A stretch of DNA of 64,000 bases from Panopea generosa (lineage: Eukaryota; Mollusca; Bivalvia; Adapedonta; Hiatellidae): positions 10,347,463-10,411,462 of the forward strand of contig CM055896.1 of assembly GCA_029582155.1 (NCBI GenBank). The letters are read 5' to 3'. Both the position numbers and the translations under genes were made by a program. How positions within the stretch are numbered: position 1 is the stretch's first letter; every line of letters begins with the position of its first letter. Shown piece after piece: positions 11,401-21,610 of the stretch. Under the pieces are notes generated by a model, which made no database searches, had not been told where the DNA came from, and was given only the letters and a program-made list of their open reading frames with translations.

Positions 11401-12679
11401 AATTCATGTTCACCTTTCCACTTTGTCTACAGGGTAGTGATCAGACTCCATCAAAGATGACAAATGGCACCAATAACTCGGCTCCTATAGCCCCCCACGG
11501 TCATGTGCTCGTCACACAGAGGATACATTCCATTACGCAGAAATACCTGTCCAACACCAGCTATCTGATACAGGCTCATGAACTGTGGGAACAAGCAGAT
11601 CACCAAGTAGCTGCCAATCTACAAGGTACATATTCGGAACTATTATAAACACTCGTAAATAGTTTTACTTGATCTGAATTCAGTGTCACCCCAACACTCA
11701 AATGTTGACATGACACTGAACAACCAGTGTTGACTGAGCATAATTGTTTAATGTAGATATCAGTGACTTAATTACAGTGACTAAATTACATTTATATGTC
11801 TCTGTTGATGTGACACATTACTGTTAATCAGACAGTGATTGAACACTTTATTGCTCTACAGTTAGTGTCAACTGGACACTTTATTCCTCTAAAATCCGTG
11901 TTGACTGAATGCTATATTCTCTAAAATCTGTGTCAACTGGACACTTTATTCCTCTAAAATCAGTGTTGACTGGATACTTTATTCCTCTAAAATCAGTGTC
12001 AATTGGACACTTTATTCCTCTAAAATCCGTGTTGACTGGATACTTTATTCCCTAAAATCAGTGTCAACTGGACACTTTATTCCTTTAAAATCCGTTTTGA
12101 CTGGATACTTTATTCCTCTACAATCAATGTTGACTGGACACTTTACTCCTCTTATATCTGTGTTGACTGGACACTTTATTCCTCTAAAATCAGTGTCAAC
12201 TGGACACTTTATTCCTCAAAACTCAGTGTTGACTGGACACTTTATTCCTCGAAACTCAGTGTTGACTGGACACTTTATTGCCGTCCCTTTAAATAACCAC
12301 TAAATTCACAGTTTGAGGTCCTGAAAATATCACATGTTTATTGTATTGCTCTACAATCAGCGTTGACTGAACACTATTCCACTACAGTCAATGCTGACTT
12401 GATGACATGTTAGTATTCAAAAATTGGTGTTGACTTTGTTTCAAAGAAATGCATATTATAAATAAAAATATATTTATTACTAATGTAACTACTATAAAGA
12501 ATCCAAATCATGCCATTTAGCCCATAATTATATAATTATATATTTTTTTAAATTACTGTTTTGTTTCAGACTATTTTGCTCAACTCGATTACGAGGTAGG
12601 ACCCCTGACACTACACAGCAGCCTTCTCCACCTGGTGAAATATGTGCGGCAAGGCCTGAGTCATATCAAGATCAAATAG
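275..12679 (+). CDS. AFF: AFF-family (AF4/FMR2, lilliputian) protein, C-terminal part, six exons
   Basis: The coding sequence is the join of 275-408, 5532-5609, 8164-8260, 9304-9444, 11433-11625 and 12570-12679. All five introns have GT/AG ends and the phases agree throughout. The product ends with the AFF C-terminal homology domain. Recognisable blocks are FLQCGYVMERK, KMTVLCLRIQSLIYLKL, a Ser/Pro-rich linker ending in TPSPMSPSPSPANS, HELWEQADHQ, and DYFAQLD..VGPLTLHSSLLHLVKYVRQGL. These match human AFF1/AFF4 segments such as FIECGNALEK, LTVLCLRCESLLYLRL, EIWDQAEQ and GPLIFNAS..DLVRYTRQGL, which I recall from the family. Family knowledge: AFF proteins are nuclear scaffolds of the super elongation complex (P-TEFb, ELL, ENL/AF9), and this domain mediates AFF dimerisation. 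The N-terminal part lies upstream of the window. Invertebrates usually have one AFF gene; I cannot say which vertebrate paralogue is closest. Confidence 0.93.
1845..2068 (-). repeat. tRNA-derived SINE, family 1
   Basis: Read on the minus strand, a tRNA-like head (GGTTCGAGTCC box B, about 2005-2015) is followed by a body with AAACTTTATGTGAGAAAG and CGGAAGGACGGTTG, and a 3' end with AACCTGAAATGAATTG. The same body recurs at 2161-2398 (opposite strand), 5326-5444 and 23955-24190. It lies in an AFF intron. Confidence 0.7.
2161..2398 (+). repeat. tRNA-derived SINE, family 1, opposite orientation
   Basis: The head (CTGGCTTAGTCGACTAAGGC, then a GTGAGTCCTGCTC box) is followed by the family body and a 3' end with ACATGAAATGTGTTGAAAAT and a short A tail. 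It forms a head-to-head inverted pair with the copy at 1845-2068, about 90 bases apart, so a transcript through this intron could fold into a long hairpin. Confidence 0.7.
3006..3733. repeat. 37 bp minisatellite, about 20 copies
   Basis: The unit GGCGACTGGGAGATTTGATAG plus 16 more bases repeats with few substitutions (AAAACC versus AGAACT variants). It lies in the intron between AFF exons A and B. Units are direct with no spacers. The open frame it creates on the minus strand is a by-product of the repetition. Confidence 0.95.
3735..3885 (-). repeat. tRNA-derived SINE-like element, family 2
   Basis: It shares the series TAATACTGACAGT..GG..ACCAGAC, CAAG..GAAG.TT, CCATGACCT..T and GAGGC.GATGCT.TACC with 17815-17995. 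The tRNA-like head is at the right end on the minus strand. It sits directly against the 37 bp minisatellite. Confidence 0.5.
4626..4790. mobile_element. Tc1/mariner-like MITE (TIR CAGTCAAACCTG)
   Basis: The element is about 165 bp and begins TA-CAGTCAAACCTG and ends CAGGTTTGACTG-TA, giving inverted ends and a TA target duplication, as in Tc1/mariner derivatives. The interior has no coding capacity. Related copies lie at 8912-9078, 18105-18270 and 49693-49874. Confidence 0.8.
5326..5444 (+). repeat. Truncated SINE, family 1
   Basis: It carries the tRNA-like box (AGGTTCAAATCCTGCTCTCT), part of the body and the 3' end CATATGAAATGTATTGAAAA. The middle of the body is missing compared with 2161-2398. 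A pure C run of about 29 bases (5445-5473) follows and ends the element. Confidence 0.6.
5532..5609 (+). CDS. AFF: AFF exon B
   Basis: The exon is 78 nt, with acceptor TTTATTTCAG and donor GTAAGT. It enters in phase 2, completing the TCA codon, and leaves TG, which becomes TGT (Cys) with the next exon. It encodes HQCHQFRVQHDPESHDKAE then PKMTVL. This corresponds to the vertebrate stretch ending in DKRLTVLC. It is too short and too split to show as an open frame, and was found by following phase and homology. Confidence 0.88.
5783..5995 (+). repeat. tRNA-derived SINE with a nearly intact tRNA-like head
   Basis: Bases 5783-5859 look like a tRNA. GCCGGGT at 5783-5789 can pair with ACCCGGC near 5858, and there is a D-arm-like GCGCAGTTGGTAGC and a T-arm-like GTGAGTTCCAATTCCCAC. 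The anticodon and T stems are mispaired and extra bases sit after the acceptor stem, so a working tRNA is unlikely. A SINE body follows (CACCGCTGCCCTTTATGG region). Confidence 0.55.
6007..6230. mobile_element. MITE with ~45 bp imperfect TIRs
   Basis: The left end CCAGGGATCATATTCATCAA and the reverse complement of the right end, CCAGGGGTGATTCAGCAACC, match and continue through a shared AATATTCTTA. No coding capacity. The superfamily is not settled because the target duplication is unclear. Confidence 0.65.
6310..6560. repeat. Degenerate ~90 bp tandem repeat
   Basis: The phrase ACAAAAATGAA.ACAGATATACA.TTTTAAAT recurs with intervening ACACATGAA and CATACC phrases. Copies are strongly diverged and the borders are uncertain. 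Confidence 0.35.
7695..8145. repeat. 65 bp minisatellite upstream of AFF exon C
   Basis: About seven copies share TTTGCAACTGAACATTTGGG and AAAAG.ATGTGTAATATTC. The spacing of the AACTGAACATTT phrase is 65 bases (7747, 7812, 7877, 7942, 8007). The last unit ends about 20 bases before the exon acceptor, replacing the usual branch-point region. Confidence 0.9.
8164..8260 (+). CDS. AFF: AFF exon C
   Basis: The exon is 97 nt, with acceptor TTTGTTTCTAG and donor AAA|GTAAGT. It encodes LRIQSLIYLKLYMMKK followed by NETMKLKKIIEDHQSK, a strong match to the LRCESLLYLRLFKLKK helix of vertebrate AFF proteins. It ends in phase 0. Minisatellites abut both sides: a 65 bp unit ends about 20 bases before the acceptor, and a ~23 bp unit begins at the donor. 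Confidence 0.93.
8261..8665. repeat. ~23 bp degenerate minisatellite at the exon C donor
   Basis: The unit is about CTTCAAGGTCATATATCTTCTGT, repeated with variable length. The first unit begins inside the donor region (GTAAGTCTTCAAGGTCATAT). Confidence 0.8.
8912..9078. mobile_element. Tc1/mariner-like MITE, diverged copy
   Basis: It runs from TACAGTCATAACCTG to ACACAAGTTTGACTAT, with the shared interior phrases GTGGTTGCTTAA and AATAGAGGTGACCGCTAACA. Same family as 4626-4790, but with more changes in the terminal repeats. Confidence 0.65.
9304..9444 (+). CDS. AFF: AFF exon D (Ser/Pro-rich linker)
   Basis: The exon is 141 nt, phase 0 to phase 0, with acceptor TATATTTCACAG and donor GTAAGG. 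It encodes a low-complexity Ser/Pro/Thr linker (KLPSAPSPHQ, GTPSPMSPSPSPANS). Vertebrate AFF proteins have a comparable linker inside the C-terminal domain (MPSPVSPKLSPGNS). It could be spliced out without a frame shift. A 49 bp intronic minisatellite starts just after the donor. Confidence 0.88.
9480..10058. repeat. 49 bp minisatellite after AFF exon D
   Basis: The unit contains GGGTCACATCAAGTAGATCT and CTGCCTCCCTGCCAAATCC. Spacing is 49 bases (for example GATCT at 9661 and 9710). About 11 copies; one is lengthened by a TA-rich run near 9855-9885. Confidence 0.92.
10255..10440. repeat. ~35 bp minisatellite
   Basis: About five copies of TTGATGAATATTCTTTATTG followed by GTGAC.ATTTTATA. It lies in the intron between AFF exons D and E. 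Confidence 0.8.
10556..10725. repeat. 41 bp minisatellite, four copies
   Basis: The unit CATGTAGGCAGAGAGTAGTA continues with TTTATTTTCTATAATGATTGC. Copies are nearly identical. Confidence 0.88.
11433..11625 (+). CDS. AFF: AFF exon E
   Basis: The exon is 193 nt, with acceptor TTTGTCTACAG and donor CAAG|GTACAT. It enters in phase 0 and leaves one base. It encodes a polar linker, then HVLVTQRIHSITQKYL and YLIQAHELWEQADHQ, equal to the vertebrate segment with VTIPQKIHQM and EIWDQAEQ. This is an amphipathic helical part of the dimerisation domain. Confidence 0.92.
11855..12280. repeat. 33 bp minisatellite in the last AFF intron
   Basis: The unit is about ACTGGACACTTTATTCCTCT plus AAAATCAGTGTTG, with roughly 13 copies. 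Because 33 is a multiple of three, it leaves an open frame through part of the array; there is no other sign of coding. Confidence 0.9.
12570..12679 (+). CDS. AFF: AFF terminal coding exon
   Basis: The acceptor is TTTTGTTTCAG. The first two bases complete a GAC codon. The exon encodes DYFAQLDYEVGPLTLHSS then LLHLVKYVRQGLSHIKIK and ends at TAG (12677-12679). The YVRQGL ending near the C-terminus is diagnostic for AFF proteins (YTRQGLHWL in vertebrates). The protein ends a few residues earlier than the vertebrate one. Confidence 0.93.
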
Positions 12680-13070
12680 TCGAACCACTGTCGTACCTGA
12701 CATGTGACACGTCCGTCATGTGGGGAAGGACACGGACTGATGATGCAGTTTACAGTTCTCTACAAATTTGTTTGAAATATTTTAAAGAAAAAAAGTGTTA
12801 AAATCTTTTAATTTGGAAGAACTGCAGTTGTGACAAGCTGTTTATGAGGCCAGTTGTGATTTTTATGGTAATTTCCAGCTATAGTTGTGTTTTTTTACGC
12901 CAGGACTGGCTCCTGCCGTTGACTTGTGATTTATCTACAGATGGATTTGTGTTACCACTGATATAAGCGGTGCACAGCAAAGGCCATTCGAATAATTGTT
13001 GACGTGTTCAATGATGGAATCTGTGGGCAGCTATGTCTCTATAGAACAGGTCAATTAAACTAGTCATGAG

Positions 13071-13360
13071 CAGGTTACAGATATAGTCCAGTATTGGCTC
13101 TACAATCGAAGTATATACTGTCACAGGCAGGTTACAGATATAGTCCAGTACTGGCTCTAAAATAGAAAAATATACTGTCATGGACAGGTTACAGATAGTC
13201 CAGTACTGGCTCTAAAATAGAAGTATATACTGTCACGGGCAGGTTACAGATATAGTATGGATATCGATGGTGACGGGCATGTTACAGATATAGTCCAGGA
13301 CTGGTTCAATGATACAAGTATTGATATCAATAGTCCCGGACATAGTACAGATATAGTCCA
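13071..13360. repeat. 57 bp minisatellite in the AFF 3' region
   Basis: About five copies of CAGGTTACAGATATAGTCCA followed by GTACTGGCTCTA and GTATATACTGTCA. Later copies are diverged. Confidence 0.85.
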
Positions 13361-15044
13361 GAACTCTCTACTCTGGAAATATGAATATAAAAAATGATCT
13401 ACCTAAACAAGATGGGCAAATGCAGAACGGGTATAAGTGAGAACGGCTATTAGCATTGAAATATTTTATAGGCGCTTACATAGTCTTTTGAATTTTACAG
13501 AACACTTTTAAGTAAAAATATGTTACAAGGAAATGAGGACGGTGCTATGATACAAATGATGTTATAAGATATTGTGCCATGAAGTATATATAAAACAGTG
13601 TTGAAATACTGTCTGAGGGAGGTGCACAAATACATTTTTATTCATGAAAAAATAATTTCTCCCATATTTGTAATGACAAAGATAATCTCAATATTCTATT
13701 TATAGCCAACCATGTGATATGTCACATGACCATAAGGTCACATGACACTATTTATAGTAAGTTGACAGTAAAACCTATTGTTTTCTTCTTCAAATGGCAC
13801 ACTTATTTAATGTTTCTGCAGATTTTCTTTGCAAACCTACAAATATTGTGATATTATAAACAGAGTAACGTCACAAATATGATGACTTCAATGAACATTG
13901 ATGAATGTGACATTGAATGGATGAAAATCTATTGTTTGCATTACAAAGATACTTTTGTGATTGAACAAGGTCTTTCATTTATAAACAAATAATCAAAATT
14001 AAGAGTCGGAACAAAGAGCCTTCAATTCATGTATTTGTACATAAGATATAAATATTATAAGACTGTAAGGTCAGGGATGGCGAAACCATGGACAAGTAAG
14101 TTTTTGTTATATTTTTCTGCCTCCAAAAGTAGCCAGGACATATATATAACATGAAGGTACCTTAATGTATCTCTTATCTAGATATGTACAATGATTTAAT
14201 GTTACCATGATGGACATAGGCACAATAGATTTTCAAAAGATTTCCAATAGATTATCAATAATTTTTCGGAAAAAAACTTTACTCCTTCCGGCTTTAACTT
14301 GAAAATATTTTCAAACAATATTAATGACTTGCCTAAAGGCAAATGGTAATGCTGAAGATGTCATTACTTTTCAAATTAATTAAAAGTTTCTACTCATTTG
14401 ATTAATTCATAAGGTAGCTATTATAGGACCCACCATTTGTTGCTAAAATTGCTTAAAAAAAAAAGTAAAACAAATGAATAATTTAGTAGTTAATATCAAA
14501 TAAAAATATGAAATGTTTCCAAGCTTCTCTGAAAGATTGCACTTTAAGTATCTCTCTCTGTTGTCCGCCATTTCTATAAATACCACCTGAGTTTTGAACT
14601 GGGTCCTAACGGTGTGGGTGTGTGCATGCGAGCGAGTCTGATTCTTAGGAGTACTCAGTCTCTGCCAAAAACTTCAGGATTATAGTCCTTTGAACTGGAG
14701 ACATTTCAAAATTACTAAGTCCGATTTCAATTCTTATAGTCTGTAAATAACAGAAAACCTAAAATTTACATCAAGTTTCAGTTTCTAAATTTTTATCATT
14801 TAATAATGATTTTATGTTAATATCTCCCAACTTCTTGCTTAGATGTTTCAATCTCTGTACAAAGTCATAAAAATAGTCCGACTGTACATTTGGAAACATT
14901 TTTGTAGTCCAGCTAAATTATAAATGTCATAGACTGGGTCTCAAACTATATCTGTTTTTTGCAGCCTGAGTTTTTCTACCAGGATTAAAATGGGACAGTC
15001 TTAATTAACAACTATAGCTACAATAGGCTGTGAAAAAGGCTAGC

Positions 15045-15240
15045 ACATGGTCCAGTAGTAGACATCAGATCCATGATCCGAGGGTCATTGATCTGATCAT
15101 CCTCTATCTGTGATGTGTGGTGCCCTTGAACCAGACATTTTTCCGCATATGCTTAGTACTGGTTCTACTCGGGGAAGACGTCAAAGTTGTAATAACTTTT
15201 TTTCGCAATCAAAGTAAAATAAATAATAAGTTTGAACTAA
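15045..15240 (+). repeat. tRNA-derived SINE, family 3
   Basis: The head (GTCCAGTAGTAGACATCAGA, then GAGGGTCATTGATCTGATC) is followed by GTACTGGTTCTACTCGGG and a 3' end CGCAATCAAAGTAAAATAAA. Related copies: 16200-16400 (+), 30435-30645 (-), 36793-37002 (-). Confidence 0.6.
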
Positions 15241-15692
15241 ATAGGCGGGCAATCTGTAGAATTATTTCTGTATTTATTGTTTTCTTATTTATGAAATTGT
15301 TTGCACTATGATTTACGCGCTTTTAACACCGGATTCTAAACATGTTCTGGTTCTCATCTAGCATTACTACATCTTGATATTCCAGGCATCTGTAGTTTTT
15401 TTAAATGGCATATGCCACAAGACTTAGACGAAATGAAAACAAGAAATTCTGGCATTAAAGGAATGTTATCTGTTTTTAATTTAACAAATAACAGGTTGTG
15501 TAAATTGAAAGCTCGGTATAATACACAGATAAGCTTTTTGCTTTCTACCACTATTTAAATTCTGCAAATGAGCTTTTGACCCCAAAGGTTGAGAACAAGC
15601 ATTATAAATGTGAAGATAATCTTATGACTTCCAAAGATTGACCACAAGTATCTGTAATAAATAAAACAAAACACAACTCAGTCTTGTGTAGG

Positions 15693-15857
15693 CAGGGCTG
15701 GAAAATTCCACCCGTCCGCTGGTCATGACAGTTGAACATTTGGTCAGGACGAGTAAGATTTAAGAAACTGTCTTTAATATTTCTTTGATTTTAAGCATTC
15801 AATTAAAAATGTTAGAAAGGGAGGACGAGTAGCTTTTATCAGAAATTTCAAGCCCTG
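15693..15857. mobile_element. MITE with TIR CAGGGCTTGAAATTTC
   Basis: The left end CAGGGCTGGAAAATTC and the right end GAAATTTCAAGCCCTG are inverted repeats of about 16 bp. Interior about 130 bp, noncoding. It resembles hAT-type short elements, but no 8 bp target duplication is visible. Confidence 0.55.
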
Positions 15858-16199
15858 AATAAGGTAAACATATAAGTAATATTTTTAATAATTGTACAAT
15901 TGTTAAATATCAGTGATTTACTGGTAATGTCTGCATTGTTATTTTCATCATACTGGAATTAAAACAATTCTTTGTTAAATTATACATTACGTCAGATTCT
16001 ACTCTTGATGTTGAGCATTGATACTGTTTGATATATGATATTTAACACTGTAACTTAAATGTTTAATTTTGTTATATTTCATAAGTTGACCAACAAATAC
16101 ATGCGTCCTTAAGTGCCATTGAGTATTCATATTATAACCTGTCTTCAAAGGGACACGCAGCAATGTTTAGCTAATGTTCATGCATCAAATCAGTATTAA

Positions 16200-16400
16200 G
16201 CGGAGAGGTAGAGTAGTGGATAATGTGTTGGAATGCTTTGTTAAGAGGTTGCGGGTATAATCACATCTCTACCTCATTCCTCTCAAAAAAACAAACACTT
16301 GGTACTGGTTGTACCTAGGAAGCAGGAAGCGGACTCGAGAGAGGTTCATATAAGGTCAAAGCTTTCTTTGCAATCAAGCTAAAATAAAAAATATAATCTT
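16200..16400 (+). repeat. tRNA-derived SINE, family 3, diverged
   Basis: The head (GTAGAGTAGTGGATAATGTG) is followed by GGTACTGGTTGTACCTAGG and TTTGCAATCAAGCTAAAATA, the same 3' end as 15045-15240. Confidence 0.55.
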
Positions 16401-16519
16401 AATCAGAGTGGATTTGCAACCTAATGGTGATTCTACAAGTATTGCTAGCTAAAACTTCATGTTAATGATTGATTGAATATTTAGTGTCATTTTTATGACA
16501 CCGAGGACTAACAGATGAT

Positions 16520-16730
16520 CAGTTAACCTAACCACTGTTTCCTGGGATCCTGGAAGGTACTCAAGCACATCTCATCTCTACAAGTAACTGATACCTTTCC
16601 CACTTGAATCTGTGGTGAGAGACGAATGATAATGAGATGCAGTGTCTTGTAATATCAAACATCACAAAGATTGTGGCCGGGCAGGGATTTTAACTCCGGG
16701 CCCCTGGATTGATAGATATTTAAGAAATAA
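16520..16730 (-). repeat. tRNA-derived SINE, family 4
   Basis: On the minus strand a tRNA-like head (near 16690-16730, complement of GGGATTTTAACTCCGGGCCC) precedes a body. The stretch AACTGATACCTTTCCCACTT and later phrases match 42805-42998. Confidence 0.5.
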
Positions 16731-17814
16731 TAAAACTAGTGACAATTTAAAATCTTTAAATGATTAAAATAGCTCAGTATATACTCTAGGGTATCATATT
16801 TTTGTATTTGCATAATAAAGATGTATAATTTTTAGAAATCTTTTTAAGTAAAAAAATAATGAAATTGCTGTATGTCCCTTGAAGATACCTGACTGGTTGT
16901 CACATACAAAAATAATGGATTCAATGTCAAATCCAGTTATTAATGTATGTTCCTTGAAAATTCCCATAAAATTTTATTTCTAAATTAAATTTTGTTTTAT
17001 ATTATGAAAAACCTCAATTTCACATATTAAAGGATATAATACACGAGACCGATACATTTATTTGTGTTGCTGTGATGAATTTATGTATCGAAAACAATGT
17101 TTTTATGTTGTTTGATAGAGAAGATTTGCTTATAATGCTGGTGACTGGCAGAATCAGCTGTTTAAATTAGTGTCCTTATTCTTCGTAAAACTGTGAGCAG
17201 CCAAAGGATGCCTTAATTATTCTTCGTAAAATTTGTTCAGGGGAAATAACTCTTGAATGGATATATTTCTGGAAACTTGATAGTTGTCTTCCATGGGTTC
17301 TCATTTTATGCCATAAGTTATGATATTGTTAGTGCTACACTGTTTATATAAGACACAATTTGTCACGAATTTATTTTGGTTACGATCTCTTGGACTTGTA
17401 TAGAGAATGAAGTGTTTATGTTGTTGGGTTGGCATGAATATCGTATGTGTCTTGAGTGGTAGTTCAAATAGTGCCATATAACATTGATGTCACTACACAA
17501 TCAGTCTGTTGATGCGGTGGCGTAATGCCACTAAATGTAAAAGAAAACTATTTTGCTGCAAAAATGATCTAAATTGTGATGCTGACACTTTTAAACTAGA
17601 ACATAATATACAATTTCTAGTACATGAGATTATATATAAGATACAATTTCTAATTCATAAGATACAATTCTATTACACGAGTTACAATTATAGTACTTAA
17701 GATACAATTTCTGTATGTTGTATAGCATCACTTTCAACAATTTTTTAGTCATATCACGCAGTGTCCTCTTCTGAAAGTATTCTGAGAACTCCTACACTGA
17801 GGTATCCTGCCGCA

Positions 17815-17995
17815 GACACATGGTATAATACCCCACCCAGTCACGTTATACTGACACTGGGCTTACCAGACGTAGATCTATCCTCATAATGTTGAGCGTC
17901 AAGTGAAGAAGATTCTAGTGCCATTTTTCAAGTCTTTGGTATGACCTAGCCGAGGATAAAACCCATGACCTTCTGCATGCGAGGCGGATGCTCTA
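17815..17995 (-). repeat. tRNA-derived SINE-like element, family 2
   Basis: Same family as 3735-3885. It shares TATACTGACACTGGGCTTAC-type and CATGACCTTCTGCATGCGAG-type phrases, with the tRNA-like head at the right end. Confidence 0.5.
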
Positions 17996-18104
17996 CCTGC
18001 TTATTTTGTCACTGAAATAAATTGACATTTTTTGTACTTTTCCAGTGGTGTCTCCACAAGCATCATCAGCACTTGATGAACAGATCATGTATTGTTTTAC
18101 CATA

Positions 18105-18270
18105 TACATTCAAACCTATATAAGCAGTCACTTCTATTAAGCAACCATTTGTTGTAAGCAGCCACATTGCTATGATCAAAGAGCAAATTAACCTGTATTA
18201 AGCAACAACCTGTGTTAAAAGGCCACTTTTGCTAATCCTTTTGATGGGCTGTTTGACAGGTGTTACTGTA
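18105..18270. mobile_element. Tc1/mariner-like MITE, diverged copy
   Basis: It begins TACATTCAAACCTATATAAG and ends GACAGGTGTTACTGTA. The interior has AAGCAGCCACATTGCT and AAGCAACAACCTGTG, as in the copy at 49693-49874. Confidence 0.55.
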
Positions 18271-18530
18271 CATCCACTAGGTCATCTGGATGAGATGGTT
18301 GTATCTCAGAGTTACCATCTAAATGCTGAGTTTTTATTACCAAGACAATAGAATCTGTGTGGTTCTTTATTGATGCATAGAATAAAACTTTTTCCAAATT
18401 GTTGACGTTGATTGTATGGGTTTTTGTTTCTTTATGTTGACTGTAAGTCTTTAATGAGCATGTAGTTAACACAACAAAGAAATAAAAAGGGTACTGGTAG
18501 CATTTTATCTATGTTAGAATTGTTTTATTA

Positions 18531-19606
18531 TGCTCCCCCAAAGGGGGGAAGCATATAGTCGTTGCTTTGTCCGTGCGTCCCCAAGTTCTTGTCTGGGCTA
18601 TTTCTCTACAACCTATGATTGGAATTTTATGAAACTTACTAAGATGCATCATTACCAAGTGCAGAAGCAGATATTATATTTATGTTCCGGTTCGATAATT
18701 TTTTACGGAGTAATGGCCCTTTGATTATGTCTGTGACCAACTTCTTGTCCGCGCTTTTTCTCTACAACCCCATGTTGCAGTTTTATAAGACTTGCTAGGA
18801 TGCATCACTGCCAAGTGGAGATGCGCATACTGTCATTGTGTTCCGGTTCGATGATTTTTAATGAAGTTATGGCCCTTTCATTGAGTCTGTGACCAAATTC
18901 TTGTCCACGCTATTTCTCTACCTCTGGTTGGAATTTTATGAAATTTGCTAGGATGCATCATTACCAAGTGCTGATGCCCATATTGTCTTTGTGTTCAGGT
19001 TCGATGATTTTTCACAGAGTTATGGCCCTTTGATTATGTCTGTGACCAAATTCTGTCTGCGCTATTTCTCTACAACCCCATGTTGGAATTTTATGGAACT
19101 TGCTAGGATGCATCGCTACCAAGTAGGATGTGCATATTGTCTTTGTGTTCCGGTTCGATGATTTTTCACAGAGTTATGGCCCTTTCGTTGAGTCTGACCA
19201 AATTATTGTCCGCGCTATTTCTCTACAACCTCAGGTTTGAATTTTATGAAATTTGCTATGTTTGTGATCTGGTTCGATGATTTTTCATGTAGTTATGGCC
19301 CTTTCATTCTGTCTTCACCGCTCTATTTCTCTACAACCTCTGGATGTTATTATCTGAAACTTGCTAGGATGCATCATTACCAAGTGGAGATGTGCATATT
19401 GTCGTCATGACGCTATTTCGCTACAGCCACTGGTTTTAATTTTGTAAAACTAGCAAGGATCTGTGCATATTGTCATTTTGTTTCGGTTCAATGATTTGCG
19501 AATGAGTTCTGTGAAGTGCAGAGCCACATATTGTTCCTGCTATGTAGTTTGGTATTTTTCAACCAAGAAGCCTGTACAGAGTCAAACACTCATTTGGGGA
19601 GCATCC
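18531..19606. mobile_element. TIR-bounded element with internal ~175 bp tandem repeats
   Basis: The left end ATGCTCCCCCAAA and the right end TTTGGGGAGCAT are inverted repeats. Inside are about five diverged tandem copies of a ~175 bp unit with TATTTCTCTACAACC, TTGCTAGGATGCATCA, GTTCCGGTTCGATGATTT and GAGTTATGGCCCTTT. No coding frame. I recall similar sequence being common in mollusc genomes; the superfamily is not identified. Confidence 0.6.
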
Positions 19607-20186
19607 ATCAATTCTACTGATATTATTTTGTTACATAACTATTATGCAATCATGATTTCATGTTTCACACCTCTAAGATGATGAAAAATACACGTTGTTT
19701 GGTTGTTAATGTACTCAAATTTATTGAAATATTGTGAAGAATTATATGGTTTCTATTTCAGCAATACTTAGTTGACTATACACATAAAGTAGAACTTAAG
19801 CCAGTGTATAGTTAGTTATATTTTCAGTGATATTATTTGTTATGGGTAAGTTTTGCAATATAAAGGGTACAGTTGTGTAGCAAGCAAGGGGAATAAGGTG
19901 CCAAAATGTGTGAAATACTTATTTATAAAGAGTTACCTCCCTTCAACTGTAAGCTTGCAAATCGTTCTTCAATGCTAGCCCAGATTACACTAGCAAGTTG
20001 ATCAATAGCTTTGCAATATTACTTTGTATTTATGCAGGTTATGACAATAGAAAGAGCACCATTTTATGTTGTTATCCTGTTTAAAAGTGTATTTTTCAAG
20101 TACAGTTTCACCATATAGGGCTGTTGTGAAAAAAATGACATGTTGATTTCATTATTTTGTGTTACATGTAGCTGGGACTGGGTATA

Positions 20187-20757
20187 AAACAGTTGATAAG
20201 ACGTATATAACATTGACATGTTTGCAATGTTATGTTATTGTTATACAGTTGATAAGACATATATAACATTGACATGTTTGCAATGGTATGTTATTGTTAT
20301 ACAGTTTATAAGACGTATATAACATTGACATGTTTACAATGGTATGTTATTGTTATACAGTTGATAAGACATTGACATGTTTGCAATGGTATGTTATTGT
20401 GATACAACTGATAAGACATATATAACATTGACATGTTTGCAATGTTATGTTATTGTTATACAGTTGATATGGCGTGTATAACATTGACATGTTTGCAATG
20501 GTATGTTATTGTTATACAGTTGATAAGACGTAGATATCATTGACATGTTTGCAATGGTATGTTATTGTTATACAGTTGATAAGACGTATATAACATTGAC
20601 ATGTTTGCAATGGTATGTTATTATTATACAGTTGATAAGACGTATATAACATTGACATGTTTGCAATGGTATGTTATTATTATACAGTTGATAAGACATA
20701 TATAACATTGACATGTTTGCAATCGTATGTTATTGTTATACAGTTGATAAGGTGTGT
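20187..20757. repeat. 56 bp minisatellite, about 10 copies
   Basis: The unit is ACAGTTGATAAGACGTATAT followed by AACATTGACATGTTTGCAAT and GGTATGTTATTGTTAT. One copy is shortened near 20360. Confidence 0.93.
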
Positions 20758-21089
20758 ATACATTAACAGTTTGATTTTTACATGAGAAGTGTGTATAACG
20801 ACTGGTGCATCAAACTGTGTTATTTATTTAAGGAGAATAACAAAACAAATTAGTTATGCTGTACTGATTAGTCAAGAACCATTACCACCACCAAATTTAC
20901 TGAATGCTGGACATTTGTTAAAACGTCATTTAATTGTGAATATATATTTTTGCATATTATAACAATAATCTATGTACATTGTGTTTAACTGTCAGGTCTG
21001 GACTTGTGCTGTGTGCATCAGCTGTTGTTTCTTTCTGTTATAACTGTCTCTTTGAAACAAAAACTGTTTAAAATGAGTTCTCTGTTATT

Positions 21090-21610
21090 CAGATGTTTCT
21101 TGATAGTGTGATGAGTGTTTGTTGATAGTGTGATGGGTGTTTGTTGAAAATGTGATGGGTGTTTGTTGCAAGTGTGATGGGTGTTTATTGAAAATGTGAT
21201 GGGTGTTTGTTGAAAATGTGATGGTTGTTTGTTGAAAGTGTGATGGTTGTTTGTTGAAAGTGTGATGGGTGTTTGTTGAAAGTGTGATGGGTGTTTGTTG
21301 AAAGTGTGATGGGTGTTTGATGATAGTGTGAAGGGTGTTTCTTGATAGTGTGATGGGTGTTTGTTGATAGTGTGATTGGTGTTTCTTGATAGTGTGATTG
21401 GTGTTTCTTGATAGTGTGATGGGTGTTTCTTGATAGTGTGATGGGTGTTTGTTGATAGTGTGATGGGTGTTTTTTGATAGTTTGATGGGTGTTTGTTGAT
21501 AGTGTGATTGGTGTTTCTTGATAGTGTGATGGGTGTTTCTTGATAGTGTGGTGGGTGTTTGTTGAATGTGAGATGGGTGTTTGTTCATAGTTTATCGGGT
21601 GTTTAATAAA
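21090..21610. repeat. 22 bp minisatellite, about 23 copies
   Basis: The unit is TGATGGGTGTTTGTTGATAG plus two bases, with variants at the GATA/GAAA position. The 22 bp period shifts frame each unit, yet few stops arise, so long minus-strand open frames (Thr/His/Gln-rich) appear. They are judged non-genic. Confidence 0.93.
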
